Below, one piece after another: positions 28,901 to 37,838 of a stretch of DNA of 64,000 bases (positions are counted from its first letter, which is position 1; every line of letters starts with the position of its first letter). A program made the position numbers and the translations under genes. The stretch is from Streptomyces sindenensis. GTDB lineage: Bacteria; Actinomycetota; Actinomycetes; Streptomycetales; Streptomycetaceae. A model generated the notes under the pieces. The model did no database searches, was not told where the DNA came from, and saw only the letters and a list, made by a program, of their open reading frames with translations. The DNA lies in assembly GCF_014649035.1 (NCBI RefSeq), contig NZ_BMSG01000024.1, positions 52,982 through 116,981 on the forward strand, written 5' to 3'.

Positions 28901-31819
28901 CTCTTCCAGACGGCCGTCAGTTACCAGAACAACGAGGAGGCGACGCTGGAGCTGCCGCGCCTCACCCTGGCGCCCCAGCCCCTCGGCTCGGACGTCGCCA
29001 AGTTCGACCTCTCGTTCAACTTCGAGGAGGAGCGCGGCGCCGACGGTGCCGTCACCGGTCTCGGCGGCGTCATCGAGTACAACAGCGCCCTGTTCGATGC
29101 CGCCACCGTGCGGTCCTTCGCGGACCGGCTGGTGCGGCTGCTCACCGAGGCGGTGCTCCACCCCGACCGGCCGCTCAGCCACTGCGAAGTGATGTCGCCG
29201 GCCGAGCGGAAGCTGTTGCTGGAGGAGGTCAACGACACCCGCCGGGAGGTGCCCGAGGGGACGATCGCCGACCTGTTCGAGGCCCAGGCCGCCCGGACCC
29301 CGGAGGCCGTCGCGATCGTCGGGAACGGCACGGCACTGAGCTACGCCGCCCTCGACGCCCGCGCCAACCGCCTGGCGAACCATCTCATCGCGACCGGCGT
29401 CCGGCCGGGCTCCGCCGTCGCCGTCCTCCAGGAGCGGTCGGTCGACCTGGTGGTCTCCCTGCTGGCCGTGGCCAAGACGGGCGCGGCGTACGTACCGCTG
29501 GACTCCCGCTACCCGGCGCCGCGACTGGAGCTGATCGTCGAGGAGACCGGGTGCCACACCCTGCTCACCGACCGGGCCGGCGCGGCGACGGAGTTCCGCC
29601 ACGGGGCGCGGACGGTGGTGGTCGACGAGGACCCCGCCGTCCCGTCGGCGGACGCGAGCCTTCCGGACGTGCGGCGGCGCGCGGACGAACTGGCGCTGAT
29701 CATCTACACCTCCGGCTCCACCGGAGCGCCCAAGGGGATCGGCGTCACCCACCGCGACGTGGTGGCCATGGCCAACGACGAGCACTGGCGGACCGGGCAC
29801 GAGAGGCTGCTGGTCCACTCGCCGCAGGCCTTCGACGCCCTGTCGTACGAACTCTGGGCCGGCCTGCTGGGCGGCAACCAGCTGGTGGTCGCCCCGCCCG
29901 GGCGGATGGACGCCGAGGTGCTGCGTGGCCTGGTGGCCGAACACGGTCTGACCGCCATGTTCCTGACCACCGCCCTCTTCAACCTCCTGGCGGAGGAGGA
30001 GCCCGAGTCCTTCACGGGCATGAGCACGGTCCTCACGGGCGGCGAACAGGTGTCGCCCACCGCGATCCAGCGGGTCCTGGACGCCTGCCCGGAGACCGAG
30101 GTGGCGCACGTCTACGGCCCGACCGAGACCACGACGTACGCCACGCGGTACGGGATGCGCTCGCCGTACCGCGTGGGCCGGACCGTGCCGATCGGCCGGC
30201 CGCTGGACAACATGCGCGCCTACGTGTTCGACGACCGGCTGCGGCCCGTACCGCCGCAGGTCGCCGGTGAGCTCTACATCGCCGGTACCGGGGTGACCCG
30301 GGGCTATGTGGGCAGGCCCGGACTGACGGCCGAGCGGTTCGTCGCGGATCCCTACGGTCCGCCCGGCAGCCGGATGTACCGGACGGGGGACGTGGCCCGC
30401 TGGGACACCTCGGGACAGCTCGAATTCGTCGGCAGGGCCGACCAGCAGGTGAAGATCCGCGGTCTGCGGATCGAGCTCGGCGAGATCGAGGCCGCGCTGG
30501 ACGCGCAGCCGGAGGTCGCCCAGGCCGTGGTGGTGGTCCGCGAGGAGGAGAGCGGCGGCAGGCATCTGGTCGCCTATGTGGTGCCGGCCGCCGGGACCGC
30601 GTCGCTCGACACCGCCGTCCTGAAGAAGGCGGTCACGGCGAATCTGCCCGACTACATGGCGCCCACCGCCTTCGTCGTCCTCGACACCCTGCCGCTCAAC
30701 ACCAACGGAAAGGTGGACCGCAAGGCGCTGCCCGCACCCGAGCTGAAGACGCGGGCCGGTGGCCGGGGGCCGCGCAACCCGAAGGAGGAGCTGCTGTGCC
30801 AGATCTTCGCCGAGGTGCTCAAGCTGGCGCAGGTCGGCATCGACGACAGCTTCTTCGAACTGGGCGGTGACAGCATCGTCTCCATCCAGCTGACCAGCCG
30901 GATCAGGTCGGTCTTCGGTATCGAGCTGTCCAACCAGAGCATCTTCCAGGCGCCCACCGTGGCCGGTCTCGCGGAGCTGATCGGCGTCGGGTCCAAGGAG
31001 CAGGGCGCCGGCTTCGAGGTCATGCTGCCGCTGCGCGCCGGGGGAGAGCGGCCCCCGATCTTCTGCCTGCACCCGGTGGGCGGCGTGGGCTGGATGTACA
31101 CCGGGCTGATGCGGCACCTGCACCGCGACTACCCGCTCTACGCCGTCCAGGCCAGGGGCCTCGCCGAGGAGGAGCCGCTGCCGGAGACGGTCCCGGAGAT
31201 GGCGGCCGACTACCTGGCCCGGATCCAGGAGGTCCAGCCGTCCGGCCCGTACCACCTGCTGGGCTGGTCGATGGGCGCGCTGCTGGCCCAGGAGATCGCC
31301 GTACAGCTCCAGCGGCAGGGGGAGGAGGTCGCCCTCCTGGTCAACCTCGACCAGCCCCCCATGACCGAGGAGATGATCGGCGGCGGATTCGTCGCCGCCG
31401 ACGACCAGAAGGTCCTCGCCGCGCTGCTCGACTTCGTCGGCCGGGACCCGGGCATGTTCGGCGACGGGCCGCTCGACCACGCCGAGGTGATGAAGGTGCT
31501 GCGGGAGGAGGGCAGCGCGCTCGCGACCTTCGACGAGCGCCAGATCCTGCGCATCGGCGAGGTGACCAACAACAACTGGAGTCTCTCGGTGGGCTATGTG
31601 CCTCCGGTGTACGACGGTGACCTGCTGCTCATCGCGGCCACCGAATCGGAGGACCCCGCGTACGGGGTCGAGCACACGGTGGAGAAGATCGCGCCGCACA
31701 TCGGCGGCCGGGTCGAGGTGGCCCGGATCGGCTGCGAGCACCGGCAGCTGCTCCAGCCGGGGCCGGTGGCGGAGATCGCCCGGGTGCTGCGCGAGAAGCT
31801 GCGCGCACTGGAGGCCTGA
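16988..31819 (+). CDS. NRPS, four modules and release: C-T-E / C-A-T-E / C-A-T / C-A-T-TE
   Basis: 4943 residues from the ATG at 16988, which overlaps the previous stop. A GTG at 17006, six codons in and preceded by GAAGGAAA, is an equally plausible start. Domains by residue: C 10-445, T 480-550, E 565-1045; C 1050-1490, A 1510-1980, T 1995-2065, E 2080-2570; C 2577-3015, A 3030-3525, T 3540-3610; C 3625-4070, A 4090-4585, T 4600-4665, TE 4675-4943. All C domains keep HHxxxDG and both E domains keep HHLxVDGVSW. The type I thioesterase carries GWSMG with a late GCEHRQ-type His, so this is the last synthetase and releases the product by hydrolysis or cyclisation. The first module lacks an A domain, like the last module of the preceding gene. 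A strong hairpin follows the stop. Confidence 0.97.
17020..20130 (+). other. NRPS module 5 (C-T-E), adenylation domain absent
   Basis: The D-accepting C domain (AHHILLDGWS) runs to about 18320. The usual C-to-A linker remnant (LFTAEDRERLL) is still present, then an Ala/Pro-rich stretch of about 30 residues leads directly to the T domain (FFELGGDSISS near 18510). The roughly 500-residue A domain expected between them is missing. The E domain is intact (VHHLAVDGVSW near 19068). This is the second consecutive module that needs loading in trans. Confidence 0.9.
20150..24700 (+). other. NRPS module 6 (C-A-T-E), possible basic-residue pocket
   Basis: The C domain is of the D-accepting type. The pocket reads D-I-M-E-V-A-L-V-Y-K, from GFDIAVMEL, VMEAPPS, KVTAGEA and NLYGPTETTVY. 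Glu at the fourth position is typical of pockets for basic side chains such as Orn or other diamino acids, so Dap is conceivable but unproven. E is intact (HHLVVDGVSW), giving a D-residue. Confidence 0.75.
24720..27820 (+). other. NRPS module 7 (C-A-T)
   Basis: The C domain (HHHILLDGWS) is of the D-accepting type, consistent with the preceding active E. The pocket reads D-V-A-Q-V-G-A-V-C-K, the same group as module 3, substrate not recognised. The T domain reads LGGHS and no E follows, so the residue is expected to be L. Confidence 0.75.
27860..31819 (+). other. NRPS module 8 (C-A-T-TE), Ile/Val-like pocket
   Basis: The C domain is of the L-accepting type (RRLWFMDRT; active site LHHIASDGSS). 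The pocket reads D-A-Y-F-L-G-V-T-Y-K, close to published isoleucine codes of the D-A/G-F-F-x-G type, so Ile or another branched aliphatic residue is likely. The T domain is followed by the releasing thioesterase. Confidence 0.75.
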
Positions 31820-31857
31820 GACCGGCCCGAGCACCTGCGGAGGCCCTGACCGGGACG

Positions 31858-31893
31858 GTGGCTCCCGGACCGCTTCGGCGGTCCGGGAGCCAC
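31858..31893. terminator. Hairpin terminator after the NRPS genes
   Basis: A perfect 16-bp inverted repeat (31858-31873 with 31878-31893) closes on a TTCG tetraloop, 39 bases after the last NRPS stop. There is no long U-tract, as is common in actinobacteria. It should end transcription of the NRPS operon. Confidence 0.85.
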
Positions 31894-32021
31894 TGCCGTT
31901 GTGACCGGAACCGCTCCCGGGCTCTACCGATCGGCAGATGCGGCGGAGGGGGCATGGCCGGGATTCTTGGACAGACGTCAACAGACGCCGCATTCGCGGG
32001 GTGAGGAAGAGGAAGTCCGCC

Positions 32022-33122
32022 ATGGCGAAATCGGCCAGTGAAGAGCGAATCCGGGAGAACCACACCCATCCGGCGACCCGCGGCTCCTGGTGGGCGAGAT
32101 GGCCGGAGTGGTCCACCTACCTGGCGGTGGCGTGGTCGGTCCTCTACGGGCTCGCCGGACTCTACTGGGCGATGGGCGGCGAAGGCTATCCCTTCGAGAA
32201 GACGATCGAGGACCGTTCCTCGGTGTCGATCCTGGAACCCAGCCGGGCCGAGGTCGTCGCCCCGCTGATCGCGCTGTTCTGCGCCGCGGGCGTGGTGGCC
32301 GGCGTCCTGATGCTGCGGAACCGGGCCATCGGGCGGTCCCGCAAGGCGGTCCTGGCGGTCGGCTGGGTCACGGCCTGTGTGCTGGCCTTCCTGATCCCCG
32401 ACTACTCGCTGCTGGGCCTGCTCGCGTTCTCGCCCGTCCTGGTGGTGTTCCTCTTCACCGGGGTGCCGGGACAGCAGGACCTGGGCGACATCGTCTACTG
32501 GCACCGCGGGAACCTGATCATCGTCTTCATCGGCGGACTGCTGTGGGCGGCGGCGACGATCGCGTACCAGCGGCGCAGCAGCAACCAGTGCGAGCACTGC
32601 GGGCGGGGCGCGAAGGCCGCCGGGGCGTGGACCGAGCCGGCGGCGGCGCTGCGGTGGGGCCGCTGGGCCGTGTGGGTGTCGGTGCTGTCGACCCTCCCCT
32701 ATGACATCACCCGTCTCGCCTGGTACTTCGGCTGGCCGCTCGGGATCCCGGACGACTTCCTCAAGGACATGGAGGAGACGCCCGGCATGATGGAGATGGG
32801 GCTGGCGCTGGCCATCGTGTCCACGCTGGGAAGCCTGCTGTCCCACGGGCTGGTGAGCCGCTGGGGCGAGGTGTGGCCGCGCTGGGTCTGGTTCAAGAAG
32901 GGCAGGAGGATCCACCCGGCCACCGCGATCGTGCCCGCCTCGATCGTCGCCGTGGTGCTCATCCCGGGCGGGCTGATGAACATCCGCGCGGTCGAGGCCG
33001 ACGAGTGGGGGGCCGCGGGGCCGGGCATCTTCTGGGTGCTGTGGGGAGCGGCGCTGGGCGCGGCGACCTTCTCGTACTACCTGCGGCGCCGCACCCAGTG
33101 CAAGTACTGCCACCAGGGATGA
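32022..33122 (+). CDS. Polytopic membrane protein with two Cys-pair motifs, function unknown
   Basis: 366 residues from the ATG at 32022, which follows a GAGGAAG-rich stretch; a GTG at 32001 is an in-frame alternative. The protein has about eight hydrophobic segments. A short Cys-pair motif, CEHC, lies in a hydrophilic loop near residue 192, and a second, CKYC, is at the very C-terminus. Such knuckle-like pairs could bind a metal or form disulfides. I do not recognise the family. It stands alone between two strong hairpins, just after the NRPS operon and facing the exporter genes. A role in export, self-resistance or membrane sensing is possible but inferred only from position. Confidence 0.8.
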   Translation: MAKSASEERIRENHTHPATRGSWWARWPEWSTYLAVAWSVLYGLAGLYWAMGGEGYPFEKTIEDRSSVSILEPSRAEVVAPLIALFCAAGVVAGVLMLRNRAIGRSRKAVLAVGWVTACVLAFLIPDYSLLGLLAFSPVLVVFLFTGVPGQQDLGDIVYWHRGNLIIVFIGGLLWAAATIAYQRRSSNQCEHCGRGAKAAGAWTEPAAALRWGRWAVWVSVLSTLPYDITRLAWYFGWPLGIPDDFLKDMEETPGMMEMGLALAIVSTLGSLLSHGLVSRWGEVWPRWVWFKKGRRIHPATAIVPASIVAVVLIPGGLMNIRAVEADEWGAAGPGIFWVLWGAALGAATFSYYLRRRTQCKYCHQG

Positions 33123-33141
33123 CGCGGCGCGACTGAGGCAG

Positions 33142-33189
33142 AACCGCGGGTGGGCCCGGAACCGACCGGTTCCGGGCCCACCCGCGGTT
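33142..33189. terminator. Bidirectional hairpin terminator between convergent genes
   Basis: A perfect 23-bp inverted repeat (33142-33164 with 33167-33189) lies between the stops of the membrane-protein gene (+) and the ABC permease gene (-). It can serve both strands. Confidence 0.88.
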
Positions 33190-33197
33190 GCGGTGGT

Positions 33198-34046
33198 TCA
33201 GGCGGACCGGCGGAAGCTCCTGATCGCCAGGGGCGCGGCGATGGCCACGATCACCGCGCAGATGCCGAGCGGAGCGAGCAGCGTGCCGGCGTCGATCTCA
33301 CCCATGCTCAGGTCGCGCGCGGCCGTGATGGCCTGCGACATGGGGTTGACGGAGGCGAACGTCCGCAGCCAGCCCGGCAGGCCCTCGACCGGGACGAAGG
33401 CGTTCGAGGCGAACAGCAGCACCAGGTTGAGGATGCCTCCGATCGGCTGGAGTGCTTCCGGGCGGCGCAGCCATGCGGACATGGCCATGAAGACCCAGCC
33501 CAGCGACCAGCTCAGGGCCATGGCGATCGCCAGGCAGCCGGCCGCGCCCAGGATCCCGCCGGCCGGGTCGAACCCGAAGACGAGGGCGCCGGCCACCAGT
33601 AGCGCCAGCATGTTGACGCCGGCGAGCGCGGTGTCGGCGATGCTGCGGCCGACCAGCACGGACCCGGTGTGGATGGGCATAGACCGGAACCGGGCGATGA
33701 TCCCGTTGTTCATCTCGGTGGTCAGTGCGACACCGGACTTGAGGCCCGCGCTCACCGCGCTGGTGACGAGGAAGGCGGGCAGCAGGAAGTCGATGTAGCT
33801 GACGCCGGCTGGGAAGGCGGAAGTCTGGGAGACGCTCTTGAACACCTGGCTGAACACGGTCAGCATCAGGATGGGTTCCAGTACGCCGGGCAGGACCATG
33901 GCGGGATCCCGCAGCACCCGCAGGGACCGGCCGGACAGCACGGAGATCTGCCGCAGGACGCTCGACCCCTGATAGCGCGGCGCGGCGGGCTCGGCTTCAT
34001 CGATTGCCGGGCGGCCTTCGGCCGCCTGTTCGGTGACGGTGCTCAT
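33198..34046 (-). CDS. ABC-2 type transporter permease (DrrB-like)
   Basis: 282 residues with a cytoplasmic N-terminus of about 55 residues followed by six predicted membrane spans. The sequence shows the ABC-2/DrrB pattern, with an EMNNGIIARFRSMP stretch near residue 110 and NPMSQAITAAR near residue 240. The start ATG is preceded by AGGGAAG. It lies 9 bases after the ATPase gene and must form an exporter with it. Drug exporters of this type often carry out the self-resistance function in antibiotic clusters, so export of the lipopeptide is the likely role. Transcription ends at the shared hairpin downstream. Confidence 0.93.
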   Translation of the reverse strand: MSTVTEQAAEGRPAIDEAEPAAPRYQGSSVLRQISVLSGRSLRVLRDPAMVLPGVLEPILMLTVFSQVFKSVSQTSAFPAGVSYIDFLLPAFLVTSAVSAGLKSGVALTTEMNNGIIARFRSMPIHTGSVLVGRSIADTALAGVNMLALLVAGALVFGFDPAGGILGAAGCLAIAMALSWSLGWVFMAMSAWLRRPEALQPIGGILNLVLLFASNAFVPVEGLPGWLRTFASVNPMSQAITAARDLSMGEIDAGTLLAPLGICAVIVAIAAPLAIRSFRRSA

Positions 34047-34055
34047 CGGACTTCC

Positions 34056-34997
34056 CTACCTGTCAGCGCTGGAGTGGTTCAGGGCCATGTACACGTCGTC
34101 GAGCGTCGGTTCCGCGTAGGCGAGCCCGGCGATGTCGGCGCCCGCCTCGTCGGTGGCCCGTACGACCGTGGCGATCTCCGTGGAGTCGTGTACGGGCACG
34201 ATGAGCACCAGGCCGTCCTCGTCGTCGGGTGCGGGATCGAGCCCGGACCGGCGCAGGGCCTCGGTGGTGCGGAGCACGGCCTCGTCGGTGCGCAGGGTGA
34301 CGCTCACATTCCGGGACCCCGCCCGGCCCTTGAGCTCCTCGGCGGTGCCGGAGGCGACGATCCGGCCCTTGGCGAGCACGGTGATCGAGTCGGCGAGGTA
34401 GTCCGCCTCGTCGAGGTACTGGGTGGTCAGGAGAACGGTCGCACCGTCCTTGACCAGCCGCTCGACCACCTGCCAGAGGCCGCGCCTGGCCACCGGGTCG
34501 AGCCCGGTGGTCGGCTCGTCCAGGAAGAGCACGTCCGGCCGCCCGACCAGGCTGGCCGCCAGGTCGAGCCGCCGGCGCATGCCACCGGAGTAGGTCTTCG
34601 CGCGCCTGCGGGCCGCGTCGCTCAGCTGGAAGATCTCCAGCAGTTCGTCGGCGCGGGCGGCCGCATCGGCCCGCCCGGCGCCGAGCAGCCGGGCGATGAG
34701 GACCAGGTTGTCCCGGCCGGAGAGCGTTTCGTCGACGGCCGCGTACTGGCCCGTCAGGCCGATGCGACGGCGGACCTCCACGCCGTCGCCGACCACATCG
34801 AACCCGGCCACCCGTGCGTGGCCCCGGGACGGCCGCAGCAGGGTGCTCAGGATGTTGACGAGTGTCGTCTTACCGGCCCCGTTGTGGCCGAGGAGCCCGA
34901 GAACGGACCCCTTCTGCACACTCAGGCTCACATCGTCCAGCGCTGCCACCGACCCGAAGGTCTTGCTGAGACCGGCGACTTCGATCACTGCATCCAC
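34056..34997 (-). CDS. ABC transporter ATP-binding protein (DrrA-like)
   Basis: 313 residues from the GTG at 34997, chosen because AAGGA sits six to seven bases upstream; an upstream GTG at 35027 lacks such a site. Walker A (GLLGHNGAGKTT), the signature YSGGMRRRLDLA and Walker B with VLFLDEPTTGLDP are all present, followed by the extended C-terminal region seen in DrrA-type subunits. The protein energises the adjacent permease. Confidence 0.94.
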   Translation of the reverse strand: MDAVIEVAGLSKTFGSVAALDDVSLSVQKGSVLGLLGHNGAGKTTLVNILSTLLRPSRGHARVAGFDVVGDGVEVRRRIGLTGQYAAVDETLSGRDNLVLIARLLGAGRADAAARADELLEIFQLSDAARRRAKTYSGGMRRRLDLAASLVGRPDVLFLDEPTTGLDPVARRGLWQVVERLVKDGATVLLTTQYLDEADYLADSITVLAKGRIVASGTAEELKGRAGSRNVSVTLRTDEAVLRTTEALRRSGLDPAPDDEDGLVLIVPVHDSTEIATVVRATDEAGADIAGLAYAEPTLDDVYMALNHSSADR

Positions 34998-35079
34998 ACG
35001 CTTGTCCTTCGTTCGGCCGTCCTTCACAAGGGGGTCCGCTCAATCGAACAGCAAGGAGGCGAGGAGCAGCGCGCCAGTG

Positions 35080-36297
35080 TCAATTCTTCAAATCGGCCGT
35101 CGGCTCCAGTGCCGGTCCGTCAGCCGGTCCGTCCGCAGGTCCGTCGGCCGGTCCGGTCCGATGCGCCCCGACCGGGGTTCTGGGACGGGACTTGCCGATC
35201 CGGCGCGAGACCGGGCGCTCGAAGCCGTGGCACAGGACCCAGGCCACGGCGATGGACAGCACATAGGTCAGGGCGATCATGCCGAGCGCCTGGAGCAGCG
35301 GCCAGGTGCGCTCCGCCCTGCCGATCGGCCCGAAGATGATCACGAGGGTGTGGGTCAGGTAGAAGGCGAAGGCCAGTTCGCCCAGCCGGACCATGGTCCG
35401 GCGCTGGAAGAAGGTGCGCTCTCCCGCGAGGTCGGAGGCCGCCGCGGAGGTCACGATGAGCGCCAGCGGGATCGTGGTGGGCAGCACCAGACCGAAGGTG
35501 CCGGGCAGCCACAGGCTGCACAGGTAACCGGGCACGACCGTCAGGAGCGCCACCCCGAGGGGGATCCGTATCCACCGGCCGGTCTGCAGGATCCGGGCCA
35601 TGACGATGCCCAGGACGAAGTCCAGCATGCGGGTGGCCGGATGGTTGAAGACCGTCCACTGCTGGTCCCAGGACGCGTTGATGAACGGGGTCTCGGGGGC
35701 GGCGGAGACCACCAGATGGGCGACGACCGCGACCGCGGCGATTCCCGCCACCACCGATCCCGCCGACAGCCAGAGCCACCGCGCGGGAATCCTGCGGATC
35801 ACCCGGTACAGCAGGGGGAACGACAGATAGAAGAGCAGCTCGACGCTGAGTGACCAACTGGGCCCGTTGACACCCCAGAAGACGACCTCGTCCGACGTCC
35901 ACGCCTGGACCAGGAAGAGCGACGGCAGGGTGTCGCCCCACGTCGGGTCCATGCCGCGCTCGGTCAGCAGGAGCACCGCGGCCAGGCACACCAGGAGGTG
36001 GGAGGGGAAGATCCTCGCCAGCCGGCGGCGCCAGAAGCTCGTCGGGCGGTCGTCCTCGCGGGCCGTCCAGGCCAGGATGAATCCGCTCAGCATGAAGAAG
36101 AAGCCGACGCTGACGAACCCGATCTTCCCTAAGTACTCGTTGAGGTTCTCGTTGAGCGCCTGATCGGTGAAGACGCCGACCTGGACGATGTGCAGGACGA
36201 ACACGGCCGTCGACGATACGCACCGCATGCCGACGAGGGAGGGCAGAAGCGATCTGCCGCGCTGTGGGCGCTGCTCCGCGTGGCGCAGGGAGGACAT
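35080..36297 (-). CDS. Membrane-bound acyltransferase, acyltransferase-3 family
   Basis: 405 residues from the ATG at 36297; the open frame continues upstream but without family similarity. About ten membrane spans are visible. Family landmarks include the FFMLSGFILAW stretch near residue 71 and WSLSVELLFYL near residue 142. Members transfer acyl groups to sugars, peptides or antibiotics at the membrane. Here it may O-acylate the peptide or a hydroxylated side chain. The C-terminus is an unstructured tail with three GPAD repeats encoded by a 12-base tandem repeat. It shares its strand with the P450 upstream of it (67-base gap) and the ABC genes downstream. Confidence 0.88.
   Translation of the reverse strand: MSSLRHAEQRPQRGRSLLPSLVGMRCVSSTAVFVLHIVQVGVFTDQALNENLNEYLGKIGFVSVGFFFMLSGFILAWTAREDDRPTSFWRRRLARIFPSHLLVCLAAVLLLTERGMDPTWGDTLPSLFLVQAWTSDEVVFWGVNGPSWSLSVELLFYLSFPLLYRVIRRIPARWLWLSAGSVVAGIAAVAVVAHLVVSAAPETPFINASWDQQWTVFNHPATRMLDFVLGIVMARILQTGRWIRIPLGVALLTVVPGYLCSLWLPGTFGLVLPTTIPLALIVTSAAASDLAGERTFFQRRTMVRLGELAFAFYLTHTLVIIFGPIGRAERTWPLLQALGMIALTYVLSIAVAWVLCHGFERPVSRRIGKSRPRTPVGAHRTGPADGPADGPADGPALEPTADLKN
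35117..35157 (-). repeat. 12-base tandem repeat encoding a GPAD tail
   Basis: Three imperfect copies of a 12-base unit encode consecutive Gly-Pro-Ala-Asp tetrapeptides at the end of the acyltransferase. It appears to be a slippage-prone coding repeat and does not disturb the membrane core. Confidence 0.7.
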
Positions 36298-36364
36298 GGG
36301 GGGAAACCGTTCTCTCGTGAGGGGACAGGGGGAAGCGAAAGCGAAAAGGGAGAACCGCCCGGCC

Positions 36365-37558
36365 TCAGTCGCCGGGGGTCCAGCGCACGGGCAGCCGGCG
36401 CACACCGCGGATGAGCATTCCGGAGACCCAGGGAAGCTCCGCCGGATCGGCGTCGAGCTCCAGATTCGGACAGCGTTCCAGCAACGCGCGGATGGCGATC
36501 TGCGCCTCCATCCGGGCGAGCGGCGCACCCATGCAGTAGTGGATGCCGTGCCCGAAGGCCAGATGTCCGCGGGGGTCCCGCCGGATATCGAACTCGGCGG
36601 GCGCGTCGAACCGTTCGGGGTCGCGATTGGCCGCGTTGAGTCCGACGAGCACGTACGCGTGACGCGGAATGACCACGCCGCCGATTTCCACCGGCTCGGT
36701 CGTGATCCGGTCCGTGGCGGTCTCGACGGCGCCGTCGAAACGGAGCATCTCCTCGACAGCGTTGTCGAGAAGCGACGGGTCGGCCCGGAGGGCGGCCATC
36801 TGGGCCGGGTTGTCCAGCAGCGCGCGGACACCGTTGGAGATCAGGTTGATCGTCGTCTCGTGACCGGCGATGAGCAGGAGGAAGCACATGCCGAGGAGTT
36901 CGTCGTTCGAGAGCCGGTCGTCCTCGTCGGTCATGCCCACCAACGCGCTCAGCAGGTCGTCGCCCGGGTTCACGCGCTTGTCCTCGGCCAGCTTCACCAG
37001 GTAGGTCGCGACCTTCTGCGCCGCGAGCGCCTCGGCCATGGGGCTGGTGGGGGTCATCAGCTCCGTGGACCAGGCGTGGAAGGTGTCGACGTCCTCGGTC
37101 GGCACCCCGAGCAGCTGGAAGATCACCGTGATCGGCAGCGGGAAGGCGAGCGCCTTGACGAGGTCGGCCCGGTGGTCGGGGGCCGCCAGCATGGCGTCGA
37201 GCAGATCACCGGTGACCCGCTCGATACCGGGCCGCAGCGCCTCGATCCGGCGCCCGGTGAATTCCCGGACCACGAGTTTACGCAGCCGGGTGTGGCGGGG
37301 TGGGTCGCTCTGGAGCATATTGCTGAAGGAACCGGCGCCGGGCTCCTCCCCGAGCAGTATCGGAAGCGGTTTCTTGCTGAGCCGGGCGTCCATCAGCGCC
37401 TCACGCGCCTCCTGATGTCCGACGATCAGCCAGACCTCCTGTCCGTCAGGGGTCCTGACTTTGTGTACGGGGCCGCGCGCCCGCAGCTCTTCGTAGACCG
37501 GGTACGGATCGATCGTGAATTTCGAACCCTCCACGCCCAGATCGATTACTTCAGCCAT
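36365..37558 (-). CDS. Cytochrome P450
   Basis: 397 residues from the ATG at 37558 (MAEVIDLG); longer in-frame starts encode no P450 sequence. The I-helix motif AGHETT, the ExxR in VEEMLRF and the heme loop FGHGIHYCMG are all complete, so the enzyme should be active. It is a soluble bacterial P450 without a membrane anchor and resembles the CYP107-like type. Candidate roles are beta-hydroxylation of a carrier-bound amino acid or oxidation of the acyl chain. No ferredoxin or reductase gene is visible nearby. It is divergent from the methyltransferase at 37839 across a 280-base, relatively AT-rich gap. Confidence 0.95.
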   Translation of the reverse strand: MAEVIDLGVEGSKFTIDPYPVYEELRARGPVHKVRTPDGQEVWLIVGHQEAREALMDARLSKKPLPILLGEEPGAGSFSNMLQSDPPRHTRLRKLVVREFTGRRIEALRPGIERVTGDLLDAMLAAPDHRADLVKALAFPLPITVIFQLLGVPTEDVDTFHAWSTELMTPTSPMAEALAAQKVATYLVKLAEDKRVNPGDDLLSALVGMTDEDDRLSNDELLGMCFLLLIAGHETTINLISNGVRALLDNPAQMAALRADPSLLDNAVEEMLRFDGAVETATDRITTEPVEIGGVVIPRHAYVLVGLNAANRDPERFDAPAEFDIRRDPRGHLAFGHGIHYCMGAPLARMEAQIAIRALLERCPNLELDADPAELPWVSGMLIRGVRRLPVRWTPGD

Positions 37559-37838
37559 GAGTGGCACAACTTTTCTGTCGGACTGCAAATGGACTGCAAG
37601 AACCCTAAGCAGCCCCATCCGGCCCGGACGTGCGCGCATTGATTTTCTTGAATTAACTTCGGCGAATTGGCTGAATGTATCGATCGAGTTGAGCAAACTT
37701 GTCTATCGAAATCTTCGCTACAGCCTTCTGTGACCAGGCTCGGCACGGCCATGCTGGCCTCGTTCGCCGCTCAGGCATGCGCATATCGGACCGTGCAGCA
37801 CTGATGGCTGGGCGTCTGAAAGCTACCGAGGGGAACCG
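37559..37838. promoter_or_regulatory. Divergent intergenic region between P450 and methyltransferase
   Basis: 280 bases without a credible gene, clearly richer in A+T between about 37635 and 37730 than the surroundings. It must hold the promoters for both divergent transcripts. I cannot assign exact -10/-35 boxes or an operator with confidence. Confidence 0.5.
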
